A DNA stretch of 11,829 bases from JAMLIN01 sp964509685 (GTDB lineage Bacteria > Pseudomonadota > Gammaproteobacteria > Burkholderiales > Burkholderiaceae_E): positions 1-11,829 of the forward strand of contig CAZDYQ010000091.1 in the NCBI GenBank assembly GCA_964509685.1. Reading direction: 5' to 3'. Positions within the stretch are counted from its first letter, which is position 1, and each line of letters begins with the position of its first letter. Both the position numbers and the translations under genes were made by a program. A model generated the notes under the pieces. It was not told the origin of the DNA. It did no database searches and saw only the letters and a list, made by a program, of their open reading frames with translations. Positions 6,674-11,829 of the stretch are shown here, piece by piece.

Positions 6674-7191
6674 CGATCACGGTTCGCAGGCTCGGCCCCG
6701 ACGACATTCCGCGGATGCGGGCCATGCTGTCGATGCTCGGGCGCGCCTTCGAGGACCTGGCGACGTTCACCACGAATCCGCCCTCGGACGCGTATCTTGC
6801 GAGTCTCCTTGCGAGCGACGCCTTCATCGCCCTGGCCGCGATGGACCGCGATGCCGTCGTCGGGGGTCTCACCGCCTACCTGTTGCCGAAGTACGAGCAG
6901 CCCCGGTGCGAGCTCTACATCTACGACCTGGCGGTCGCCGAGTCCCACCGGCGGCGGGGTATCGCCACGGCGCTGATCCGGCACCTGCAGGGTGCGGGCC
7001 GCGACATGGGTGCCCATGTCATCTTCGTGCAGGCCGACTACGTGGATGCTCCCGCCATCGCGCTCTACACCAGGCTGGGGCGACGGGAGGACGTGTTGCA
7101 TTTCGATATCGAAGTGGGCTCCCATGACACCCACCGGGGCTTTGACCCCGATCATCAACGTCGCGCGGGATTGGGGCAAGATGACGCCTGA
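6670..7191 (+). CDS. AAC(3)-I-like aminoglycoside N-acetyltransferase homologue (GNAT)
   Basis: A 173-residue GNAT protein resembling AAC(3)-I, the enzymes that acetylate the 3-amino group of gentamicin-type aminoglycosides with acetyl-CoA. From memory of AAC(3)-Ia the match runs over nearly the whole length: RRLGPDDIPRMRAML (6-20), FIALAAMDRDAVVGGL (52-67), YLLPKYEQPRCELYIYDLAV (70-89), HRRRGIATALI (93-103, the acetyl-CoA pyrophosphate loop), VIFVQADYVDAPAIALYTRL (117-136) and VLHFDIE (142-148). The last 25 residues or so, after HFDIEV, extend past the usual end of the family, are polar, and contain no recognisable motif. Translation is probably coupled to the DUF5996 gene through the ATGA overlap, with no strong binding site of its own. 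No integron or transposon signature surrounds it, so it looks like a resident chromosomal gene. Actual resistance activity cannot be judged from the sequence. Confidence 0.88.
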   Translation: MTITVRRLGPDDIPRMRAMLSMLGRAFEDLATFTTNPPSDAYLASLLASDAFIALAAMDRDAVVGGLTAYLLPKYEQPRCELYIYDLAVAESHRRRGIATALIRHLQGAGRDMGAHVIFVQADYVDAPAIALYTRLGRREDVLHFDIEVGSHDTHRGFDPDHQRRAGLGQDDA

Positions 7192-7269
7192 GCGCCCGGC
7201 TCGGCGCATTGCGGGGCCGGGCTGTCCAATCGTGGCGGGTGCGTTTCCCTCGACCCAAGGAGAGTTTCG

Positions 7270-7683
7270 ATGTCCCAGATGAGCGTGCCGGTGGAGAAGT
7301 TCACTACCCGCAATCCGGTAACGGCCAATGCCGATGCGATGGTCGACGAGCTGCGGCAGCTCATGACGGAGCACAGCATCCGCCACCTGCCGATCGTTCG
7401 TGGCACCCGTATCGTGGGTGTCGTGACCGACCGTGACCTGCGCGTGGTGGCGGGGCTGACCCTGGCGGAGAAGCTGCAGGTGCGGGCCGACGACATCATG
7501 TCGGTCGACCCTGTCATGGTGACCGCGAGCACCCCGCTCGAGGAGGTCGCCCGCCTCATGTCGGAGCGCAAGGTGGGAAGCGTGATCGTCAACGAGGATT
7601 CCGGCGGGCTCCTGGGCATCTTCACCGTCACCGACGCCCTGGATGCGCTGGTGGCGATCATCCACAAGGGCGGGGCGGCCTGA
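7270..7683 (+). CDS. Stand-alone two-CBS-domain protein
   Basis: A 137-residue protein made almost entirely of two CBS domains, about residues 11-61 (MTEHSIRHLPIV, then IVGVVTDRDLR at 48-58) and 76-131 (MSERKVGSVIV, then LLGIFTVTDALD at 114-125). Such a pair folds into a Bateman module that binds adenosine nucleotides (AMP, ATP, SAM or similar) and usually acts as an energy or ligand sensor. No catalytic or membrane domain is attached, so it probably works as a dimer or on a partner protein. The start at 7270 has AAGGAGA upstream with a six-base spacer, the second-best binding site in the run, so it can be translated independently of the gene 78 bases before it. The partner is unknown. Confidence 0.92.
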   Translation: MSQMSVPVEKFTTRNPVTANADAMVDELRQLMTEHSIRHLPIVRGTRIVGVVTDRDLRVVAGLTLAEKLQVRADDIMSVDPVMVTASTPLEEVARLMSERKVGSVIVNEDSGGLLGIFTVTDALDALVAIIHKGGAA

Positions 7684-7705
7684 GCGGCAGGGCCGCCGCA
7701 AGCTT

Positions 7706-7721
7706 CGGCGCCGGAGCGCCG
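7706..7721 (+). repeat. Short stem-loop between the CBS and GNAT genes
   Basis: CGGCGC (7706-7711) and GCGCCG (7716-7721) form a 6-bp stem on a CGGA loop in the 51-bp gap. There is no T-run. It lies 13 bases before the GNAT start, where it could mask or replace the missing ribosome binding site; in DNA this GC-rich it could also be chance. Confidence 0.25.
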
Positions 7722-7734
7722 GGCCGCCGCCTTC

Positions 7735-8190
7735 ATGAACCTCCACCGCGCAGGCCCGGCCGACATCCCGGCGCTGCTGCCGCTCGTGGAGAGGTACTGG
7801 GCGTTCGAGGGCCTGGACGGGTTCCAGGCCGACTCGCTGGGCGCGGCCCTGGACCGGCTGCTGGCATCGCCGGAACTCGGGGCGGCCTGGATGGCCAGCG
7901 AGGACCGGCGGGCAGTCGGGTACCTGGTCGTGGTGTTCGTCTTCAGCCTGGAGCACCATGGCCTGACTGCCGAGATCGACGAATTCTTCGTCCTGGAGGA
8001 CCACAGGGGCGCCGGCATCGGCTCGGCCCTGCTGGCGCGGGCCGAGGCGGAATCGGCGCTTCGCGGCTGTTCGAACATCTCCCTGCAGATCGGGGATGAC
8101 GATGGGCGCGCGCTGGGTTTCTATCGGCGACACGGCTACATGCCGCGAGCCGGCTTCCGCCTGCTCGAGAAGGATCTCCCCCGCCGTTAG
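7735..8190 (+). CDS. GNAT family N-acetyltransferase
   Basis: A 151-residue single-domain acetyltransferase that uses acetyl-CoA on an unknown amine. The N-terminal strand and helix MNLHRAGPADIPALLPLVER (1-20) are typical. Motif A is IDEFFVLEDHRGAGIGSALL (81-100), with the RGAGIG pyrophosphate loop at 91-96. Motif B is ALGFYRRHGYMPRAGF (126-141), where Tyr130 occupies the usual general-acid position. It is not close to the AAC(3)-I-like protein upstream, so it is a separate family member and not a duplicate. No Shine-Dalgarno sequence is visible before 7735; the start is set by the domain boundary. It is in the same direction as its neighbours, 51 bases after the CBS gene. Confidence 0.88.
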   Translation: MNLHRAGPADIPALLPLVERYWAFEGLDGFQADSLGAALDRLLASPELGAAWMASEDRRAVGYLVVVFVFSLEHHGLTAEIDEFFVLEDHRGAGIGSALLARAEAESALRGCSNISLQIGDDDGRALGFYRRHGYMPRAGFRLLEKDLPRR

Positions 8191-8252
8191 CCGCCTGGTC
8201 TCGTGACGTGCCGCCGGCAGCGAGCCAGGACGATCTCTCCGGAGCGCAGGTC

Positions 8253-8660
8253 ATGGCCGAGGTGCTGGTGAACATCGACGTGAGCGACATCGAGGCGGCG
8301 CGGGCCTTCTATTGTTCCGCCTTCGGGCTGGCGCCGGCCCGGCGCCTCGGCGAAGGGGCGCTCGAGCTGGTGGGCGCCAACTGCCGGATCTACCTGCTCG
8401 CCAATGCCGAGGGCACCAGGGCGAGCCACGCCTCGGATGCGAGGCGCTCCTACGATCGGCACTGGACGCCGGTGCACCTCGACTTCGTCGTCGCGGCGCT
8501 CGAGCCGGCGATCGCGTGCTCGCTCGCCGCCGGGGCGACGCAGGAGGGGGACGTGCGCGACAACTCGTGGGGCCGGATCGTCACGATGGCCGATCCCTTC
8601 GGGCACGGCTACTGCCTCATCGAGTTCTCGGAGGCGGGCTACGATGCCATCTCGACCTGA
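8253..8660 (+). CDS. VOC family (glyoxalase/bleomycin-resistance-like) protein
   Basis: A 135-residue protein with the paired beta-alpha-beta-beta-beta modules of the vicinal oxygen chelate fold. The first module has VLVNIDVSDIEAARAFYCSA (4-23), with LELVGANCRIYLLAN (37-51). The second has WTPVHLDFVVAALEPAI (71-87), and DPFGHGYCLIEF (114-125), the standard ending of glyoxalase-like proteins. His75 and Glu124 are candidate metal ligands. Members include glyoxalase I, ring-cleaving dioxygenases, and antibiotic-binding or fosfomycin-type resistance proteins; which applies here cannot be decided. I chose ATG 8253 because GGAG (8241-8244) lies eight bases upstream and the domain begins at once; an upstream GTG at 8208 would add 15 residues foreign to the fold. 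The next gene starts six bases after its stop. Confidence 0.88.
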   Translation: MAEVLVNIDVSDIEAARAFYCSAFGLAPARRLGEGALELVGANCRIYLLANAEGTRASHASDARRSYDRHWTPVHLDFVVAALEPAIACSLAAGATQEGDVRDNSWGRIVTMADPFGHGYCLIEFSEAGYDAIST

Positions 8661-8666
8661 GTCCTC

Positions 8667-9149
8667 ATGTACGCCATAAAGACCCAGGTGGCCGAGCCGG
8701 TGTCGCGGCTCCTGACGTTCGACGAGCAGAAGACGATGTACGGCGGCAAGCGGATCGCGCCGGGCGACACCGTGTTCATCTTCGCGAGCGAGAACGAAGG
8801 GGGTTCGGGCCTCATCGCGATGGGCAGCGTGGTCGCCGCCAGCGCCGTGCCACGCAAGACCGGGATCGCCCGCCAGACACCGAGGGTGAGCATCGTCGTG
8901 CGCAGGGAGGCACTGGCGTCTCGTCGCCTGGGACGAGCAGAGCTCAGGCCATGCTCGGAGTGGGGCGACGGCAGGCCGGAAACCGAGCTGAACTTCAAAC
9001 TCTATCGACAGGCAACCGACAAGATCGTGGGTCTTTCTGCCGAGGTGGCCGGCTTCCTGCGCGGGCATTTCCCGTCTGGCGGGCCCGCGCTGCGTCGGGG
9101 CACGGTGCGTCAGGAGCGAGGTCGTCCATCCGGGGAGGAGTCGTCATGA
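8667..9149 (+). CDS. Conserved protein of unknown function, possibly PUA/EVE-like
   Basis: A 160-residue protein. Residues 1-133 look like an intact conserved bacterial family: SRLLTFDEQKTMYGGKRIAP (13-32), GDTVFIFASENEGGSGLIAM (33-52), RQTPRVSIVVRR (69-80) and TELNFKLYRQATDKIVGLS (105-123). The pattern of a GDTVFIF strand followed by a second strand ending in VVAA recalls PUA/ASCH/EVE-type barrels, which bind RNA or modified bases; this is inference from shape, not a recognised signature. From about residue 134 the tail becomes Arg-, Gly- and Ser-rich with no structure, unlike the rest, and its TGA overlaps the ATG of the 31-codon remnant. The native stop may have been lost in the rearrangement that left that remnant. 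It begins six bases after the VOC gene, so co-translation is likely. Confidence 0.75.
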   Translation: MYAIKTQVAEPVSRLLTFDEQKTMYGGKRIAPGDTVFIFASENEGGSGLIAMGSVVAASAVPRKTGIARQTPRVSIVVRREALASRRLGRAELRPCSEWGDGRPETELNFKLYRQATDKIVGLSAEVAGFLRGHFPSGGPALRRGTVRQERGRPSGEESS

Positions 9150-9241
9150 GCGGTGAACTGTTCTGGGGCGACGACCGTCTCGAGCAGGCCCTCGAGTGGG
9201 CGACGCGCCACCAGCGTGCTGGTCAAGTGGGGGGCCGATGA
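9146..9241 (+). pseudogene. 31-codon remnant of a DsbA/HCCA-isomerase-type gene (C-terminal end)
   Basis: The frame ATG 9146 to TGA 9239-9241 encodes 31 residues beginning MSGELFWGDDRLEQALEW. This closely resembles the C-terminal end of 2-hydroxychromene-2-carboxylate isomerase and other DsbA-family thioredoxin-fold proteins, where a final strand is followed by DGE-hydrophobic-FWG-x-DRL and the last helix. The rest of that roughly 200-residue protein is absent upstream in all frames I examined, so this appears to be what is left after a deletion. It nevertheless has a strong GGGGAGGAG sequence five bases before the ATG and overlaps its neighbours by ATGA at both ends, so it may still be translated and couple the upstream gene to the methyltransferase. 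A genuine small protein is the alternative. Confidence 0.6.
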
Positions 9242-9891
9242 GCGACGGGGCATTGCGCAAGTACTACGCCGACCGCGCGCACGAGTACGATCGCGTCTAT
9301 CTCAGGCCGGAGCGGCAGACGGACCTCCGCGCGATCGGGGATTGGCTGCCGGAGCGATTCCGGGACAGGGCGACCCTCGAGATTGCTTGCGGCACCGGCC
9401 ACTGGACCCGGCTCATCGCACCCGCGGCTAGCGAGCTGGTTGCGATCGATGTGACCGCGGAGGTTATCGACATCGCACGGTCCCGGTCCGCGCCCGGCGT
9501 GGCGCGCTTCGTTCGCGGCGATGCGTATCGCCTGCCACTTGCGCCGCGCAGCTTCGAGGCGGCCTTCGCCGGATTCTGGCTCTCGCATGTCCCGCGCCGT
9601 CGCGTCCGACCTTTTCTCGAGGAGCTGCATCGCGCGCTGGCGCCCGGCGGCACGGTCGTGCTGCTGGACAATCGCTTCGTGCCCGGCAGCAGCACGCCAC
9701 TCGCCGAACGGGACAGCGAAGGCAATACCTGGCAGCTGCGTCGGCTCACCGACGGCTCGACACACAGGGTGCTCAAGAACTTTCCATCAGGGGAGGAGCT
9801 GCGCGAGGCCGTCTCGGGCATCGCGACAGGCGTTCACCTGCGCGAGTGGGAGTTCTTCTGGGTCCTGGAGTACCGCGTCCCGGGGCGCTGA
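9238..9891 (+). CDS. Class I SAM-dependent methyltransferase
   Basis: A 217-residue single-domain Rossmann-fold methyltransferase. Motif I is LEIACGTGHWTRLI (47-60), which binds the methionine part of S-adenosylmethionine; the acidic residue after strand 2 is Asp71 in LVAIDVTAEVI (68-78); motif III/post I is FVRGDAYRLP (91-100); FWLSHVP (113-119) and LAPGGTVVLLDN (134-145) complete the core. The N-terminus, YYADRAHEYDRVY (9-21), is typical of the small-molecule Methyltransf_11/25 group, so a metabolite is a more likely substrate than DNA or rRNA, but it is not identifiable. The start at 9238 overlaps the remnant stop (ATGA at 9238-9241) and follows a purine-rich GTGGGGGG. An earlier in-frame ATG at 9196 would add a non-homologous leader and is less likely. 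The KTSC-type gene follows after 23 bases. Confidence 0.88.
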   Translation: MSDGALRKYYADRAHEYDRVYLRPERQTDLRAIGDWLPERFRDRATLEIACGTGHWTRLIAPAASELVAIDVTAEVIDIARSRSAPGVARFVRGDAYRLPLAPRSFEAAFAGFWLSHVPRRRVRPFLEELHRALAPGGTVVLLDNRFVPGSSTPLAERDSEGNTWQLRRLTDGSTHRVLKNFPSGEELREAVSGIATGVHLREWEFFWVLEYRVPGR

Positions 9892-9914
9892 CTCCCGCGC
9901 GAAGCCACGCCCCG

Positions 9915-10142
9915 ATGCAGCGCTACAGGAACCTGAGCGGCAACTCCGGCGTCGTCGCCTACGAGTTGACCGAATCCGGCATCGTCGTGAAGTTCGTGGA
10001 CGGGTGGAAGTACGAGTACACCCGTCGCAGCGCGGGCGCCGACACGGTCGAGACCATGCGTCGGCTTGCCGTTTCCGGGCGGGGACTCGCCGGCTTCATC
10101 TCCCGGCATGCGCGCGAGGCGTACGCCAGGAAATTCCGCTAG
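9915..10142 (+). CDS. KTSC-domain-like small protein
   Basis: A 75-residue protein beginning MQRYRNLSGNSGVVAYELTE, then IVVKFVDGWKYEYT (26-39) and a C-terminal helix with RRLAVSGRGLAGFISRHARE (52-71). The order of NLSGNSGV, a two-strand segment ending in a G-x-x-Y-x-Y-T turn, and a GxGLxxFI helix is typical of KTSC-domain proteins, whose molecular role is not well defined (some relatives are fused to nucleic-acid-linked proteins). The residues that give the domain its name are only partly present, so family membership is likely but not certain. ATG 9915 fits the domain start; the frame is open back to 9846 inside the methyltransferase gene. The TAG stop shares the bases CTAG (10139-10142) with the stop of the convergent cysteine synthase gene. 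Confidence 0.75.
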   Translation: MQRYRNLSGNSGVVAYELTESGIVVKFVDGWKYEYTRRSAGADTVETMRRLAVSGRGLAGFISRHAREAYARKFR

Positions 10143-11146
10143 CGGTCGAGCCACGCCGGCACGGGCAGGTTCTTCGATCGCAGGAACTCGGGGTTGAACA
10201 GCTTCGACTGGTAGCGGGCGCCGCCGTCGGCGAGGATCGTGACGATGGTGTGGCCGGGGCCCATCTCCTTCGCCAGCCGGATCGCGCCCGCGACATTGAT
10301 GCCGCTCGAGCCCCCGACGCACAGGCCTTCCTTGCTCAGCAGGTCGAAGACGATCGGCAGCGCTTCCTCGTCCGGGATCTGGAATGCGGTGTCGATCGGC
10401 GCCCCCTTGACGTTTGCGGTCACCCGCCCGAGGCCGATGCCCTCCGTGATGGAGTTGCCGGTGGCCTCGAGCTTGCCCTGGGTGATCCAGCTGTACATGG
10501 CCGCGCCCATCGGGTCGGCGGCGGCGATGCGGATCTTCGGGTTGCGCGACTTGAGGTAGATGGCGGTGCCGGCCAGCGTCCCGCCCGTGCCGATGGCGCA
10601 GGTGAAGCCATCGACGCGGCCCTCGGTCTGTTCCCAGATCTCGGGGCCCGTGGTGTCGATGTGCGCCTGGCGGTTGGCGAGGTTCTCCCACTGGTTGGCA
10701 TAGAGAACGCCATTCGGCGTGGTCGCCTCGAGCTCCTTCGCCAGGCGCTCGGCGACATGGACATAGTTGTTCGGATCCTTGAAGGGCACGGCGGGCACTT
10801 CCCGCAGCTCGGCGCCGACCAGCCGAAGGAAGTCCTTCTTCTCCTGGCTCTGCGTCTCGGGAATCACGATGACGCAGCGATAGCCGCGGGCATTGGAAAC
10901 GAGGGCGAGGCCGATGCCGGTATTGCCCGCGGTGCCCTCGACCACGATGCCCCCGGGGCGCAGCACGCCACGCCGCTCGGCATCCAGGATCAGGCTCAGC
11001 CCGGCCCGGTCCTTCACCGAACCGCCGGGATTGAGGAATTCCGCCTTCGCAAGGATCTCGCAACCCGTGAGCTCGGATGCCTGGCGCAGCCGAATCAGCG
11101 GCGTATTGCCGATGGTGCCGACGAAGCCGTCCCGGATCTGGGCCAT
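10139..11146 (-). CDS. Cysteine synthase A-type O-acetylserine sulfhydrylase
   Basis: A 335-residue fold-type II PLP enzyme that makes cysteine from O-acetylserine and sulfide in the cytoplasm. Lys45 in FLNPGGSVKDRA (37-48) is the PLP Schiff-base lysine; EGTAGNTGIGLALV (70-83) is the substrate-binding asparagine loop; CAIGTGGTLAGT (183-194) is the phosphate-cup loop; GGSSGINVAGA (278-288) is the C-terminal PLP-contact segment. The EGTAGNTGIGLALV loop and the YQSKLFNPEFL ending (312-322) place it in the longer cysteine synthase A subgroup rather than with classic CysK (TSGNTG) or CysM. I chose ATG 11146 because GAGGGGAG lies four bases upstream; ATG 11164 adds MIEGRL, with no ribosome binding site. 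It is transcribed divergently from glcE and convergently with the KTSC gene, sharing four bases at the stops. A cystathionine-beta-synthase-like activity is a less likely alternative. Confidence 0.93.
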   Translation of the reverse strand: MAQIRDGFVGTIGNTPLIRLRQASELTGCEILAKAEFLNPGGSVKDRAGLSLILDAERRGVLRPGGIVVEGTAGNTGIGLALVSNARGYRCVIVIPETQSQEKKDFLRLVGAELREVPAVPFKDPNNYVHVAERLAKELEATTPNGVLYANQWENLANRQAHIDTTGPEIWEQTEGRVDGFTCAIGTGGTLAGTAIYLKSRNPKIRIAAADPMGAAMYSWITQGKLEATGNSITEGIGLGRVTANVKGAPIDTAFQIPDEEALPIVFDLLSKEGLCVGGSSGINVAGAIRLAKEMGPGHTIVTILADGGARYQSKLFNPEFLRSKNLPVPAWLDR

Positions 11147-11183
11147 CAGTCTCCCCTCGATCATCTTGTTCAGGAGTCGCTAC

Positions 11184-11192
11184 GGTATAGCA
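11184..11192 (-). promoter_or_regulatory. Candidate extended -10 promoter for the cysteine synthase gene
   Basis: On the minus strand this reads TGC-TATACC, an extended -10 element (TGn before a hexamer matching four of six TATAAT positions), one of the few AT-rich patches in the gap. Transcription would begin about 30 bases before the chosen ATG at 11146. No good -35 hexamer lies 16-18 bases upstream, which extended -10 promoters can tolerate. Confidence 0.4.
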
Positions 11193-11263
11193 CATGCGAG
11201 CCGACCGGGACGGGGACGCGGGATCCGGGGCCGGCGGCCCTGTCGGCCTCGGCCCGGCTCGGG

Positions 11264-11269
11264 CACAAT
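11264..11269 (+). promoter_or_regulatory. Candidate -10 element for glcE
   Basis: CACAAT matches four of six consensus -10 positions and stands out in otherwise GC-only surroundings. CTGTCG, 18 bases upstream at 11240-11245, is a poor -35. It would give a leader of about 130 bases before glcE, containing a possible 42-codon ORF that starts at 11281. If real, glcE has its own promoter and does not depend on glcD. Confidence 0.3.
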
Positions 11270-11405
11270 CGGGGCCAACCATGAGCATCGCCCCAATTTC
11301 GCCCTTAGCGGGCCGCCCCGCCGCGGCCGCCTTCCCGCCATCCGGTCCCGCGCCGGCCGAGACCCGGGCGGCGGATTCGCGGCCCGCCCGCTCCGGAGCC
11401 CGTCC

Positions 11406-11829
11406 ATGAGCCCCGAACAGGCGCTGGCCGGGCTGCGCGACGCCATCGTAGCCGCGGCCGGGAAGCGGACCCCCCTCGAGATCCACGGCGGGCGCACCAA
11501 GCGCTTCCTCGGGAACGAGCCCCGCGGCGAGCCGCTCGACGTGCGCGGTTACGCCGGGATCGTGAGCTACGAGCCCACCGAACTGGTCGTGACCGCCCGC
11601 TGCGGCACGCCGCTGGCGGAGCTGGAGGCGACGCTGGCCGAGAAGGGCCAGATGCTTGCCTTCGAGCCGCCGCACTTCGGGCCCGGGGCCACCATCGGGG
11701 GCACGATCGCCTGCGGACTGTCCGGGCCCAACCGCTGGATGGCGGGTGCGGCGCGCGATTTCGTCCTCGGCGCGTCGCTGCTCGATGCGCGCGGCGAACT
11801 GATGCACTTCGGCGGCCAGGTGATGAAGA
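11406..11829 (+). CDS. glcE: Glycolate oxidase subunit GlcE, partial (C-terminus off right edge)
   Basis: The first 141 codons of GlcE, an FAD-binding PCMH-domain subunit that pairs with GlcD and the iron-sulfur subunit GlcF to oxidise glycolate to glyoxylate. Diagnostic segments are PLEIHGGRTKRFLGNEPRGE (23-42), YEPTELVVTARCGTPLAELE (55-74), AFEPPHFGPGATIGGTIACG (85-104), AARDFVLGASLLDARGEL (114-131) and FGGQVMK at the edge (134-140). The IGGTIACGLSGP loop is the counterpart of the FAD-pyrophosphate-binding loop in GlcD. ATG 11406 has GGAG at 11395-11398 with a seven-base spacer. The domain is intact as far as it can be seen; about 200 residues and probably glcF lie beyond the window. It is divergent from the cysteine synthase gene, with 259 bases between the starts, and far from glcD. 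Confidence 0.93.
   Translation, partial: MSPEQALAGLRDAIVAAAGKRTPLEIHGGRTKRFLGNEPRGEPLDVRGYAGIVSYEPTELVVTARCGTPLAELEATLAEKGQMLAFEPPHFGPGATIGGTIACGLSGPNRWMAGAARDFVLGASLLDARGELMHFGGQVMK

Noticed and set aside
6670..7191. Integron gene cassette carrying the AAC(3)-I-like gene
   Set aside because: No attC-like repeat or integrase is visible and the gene overlaps its upstream neighbour, unlike a cassette.
6574..8133. Long minus-strand ORF across the AAC(3)-I, CBS and GNAT genes
   Set aside because: It lies antisense to three well-supported genes and has shadow-like composition.
5729..10142. Defence island or toxin-antitoxin system
   Set aside because: No nuclease, helicase, reverse transcriptase, toxin or antitoxin family was recognised; the methyltransferase and GNAT genes alone are not evidence.
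9521..11284. Plus-strand ORF of 587 codons across the methyltransferase, KTSC and cysteine synthase region
   Set aside because: It is out of frame with the methyltransferase and KTSC genes and antisense to cysteine synthase; open only because GC-rich DNA has few stops.

Overview
The window is very GC-rich, densely packed bacterial chromosome from a Pseudomonadota. The gene families and the GlcD/GlcE and cysteine-synthase subtypes fit a betaproteobacterium (Burkholderiales-like), but there is no rRNA or other phylogenetic marker, so this placement is an inference. I see no tRNA, rRNA, CRISPR array, transposase, integrase or complete insertion sequence.

Layout. (1) Positions 1-608, minus strand: the N-terminal two thirds of a thioesterase-like hotdog protein that runs off the left edge. 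A 229-bp divergent gap separates it from (2) glcD (838-2346), the FAD-linked subunit of glycolate oxidase, followed closely by a LysE/RhtB-type exporter, a possible 61-codon gene and an OsmC/Ohr-type protein. (3) Positions 3897-5552, minus strand: an acetolactate-synthase-type ThDP enzyme that converges on the OsmC gene. (4) Positions 5729-10142, plus strand: a colinear run of small genes, comprising a DUF5996 protein, an AAC(3)-I-like acetyltransferase, a two-CBS protein, a GNAT acetyltransferase, a VOC (glyoxalase-like) protein, a conserved protein of unknown function, a 31-codon remnant of a DsbA/HCCA-isomerase-type gene, a SAM methyltransferase and a KTSC-type small protein. (5) Positions 10139-11146, minus strand: a cysteine synthase, tail to tail with the KTSC gene. 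(6) From 11406 to the right edge: the start of glcE, the second glycolate oxidase subunit.

How the parts relate. GlcD and GlcE are subunits of one enzyme and usually sit side by side; here about 9 kb and a dozen genes on both strands lie between them. This central block looks like accessory cargo: acetyltransferases, a glyoxalase-like protein, a methyltransferase and an OsmC protein suggest small-molecule modification and stress or detoxification roles, but nothing in the sequence ties them into one pathway. Several neighbours overlap by ATGA (DUF5996/AAC(3), unknown protein/remnant, remnant/methyltransferase), which indicates translational coupling.

The points most worth a second look are the chromosomal AAC(3)-I homologue, the DsbA/HCCA-isomerase remnant with the odd tail on the gene before it, the separated glc genes, and the convergent stop codons that share one CTAG. 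I did not find clear evidence of a wholly new multi-gene system.
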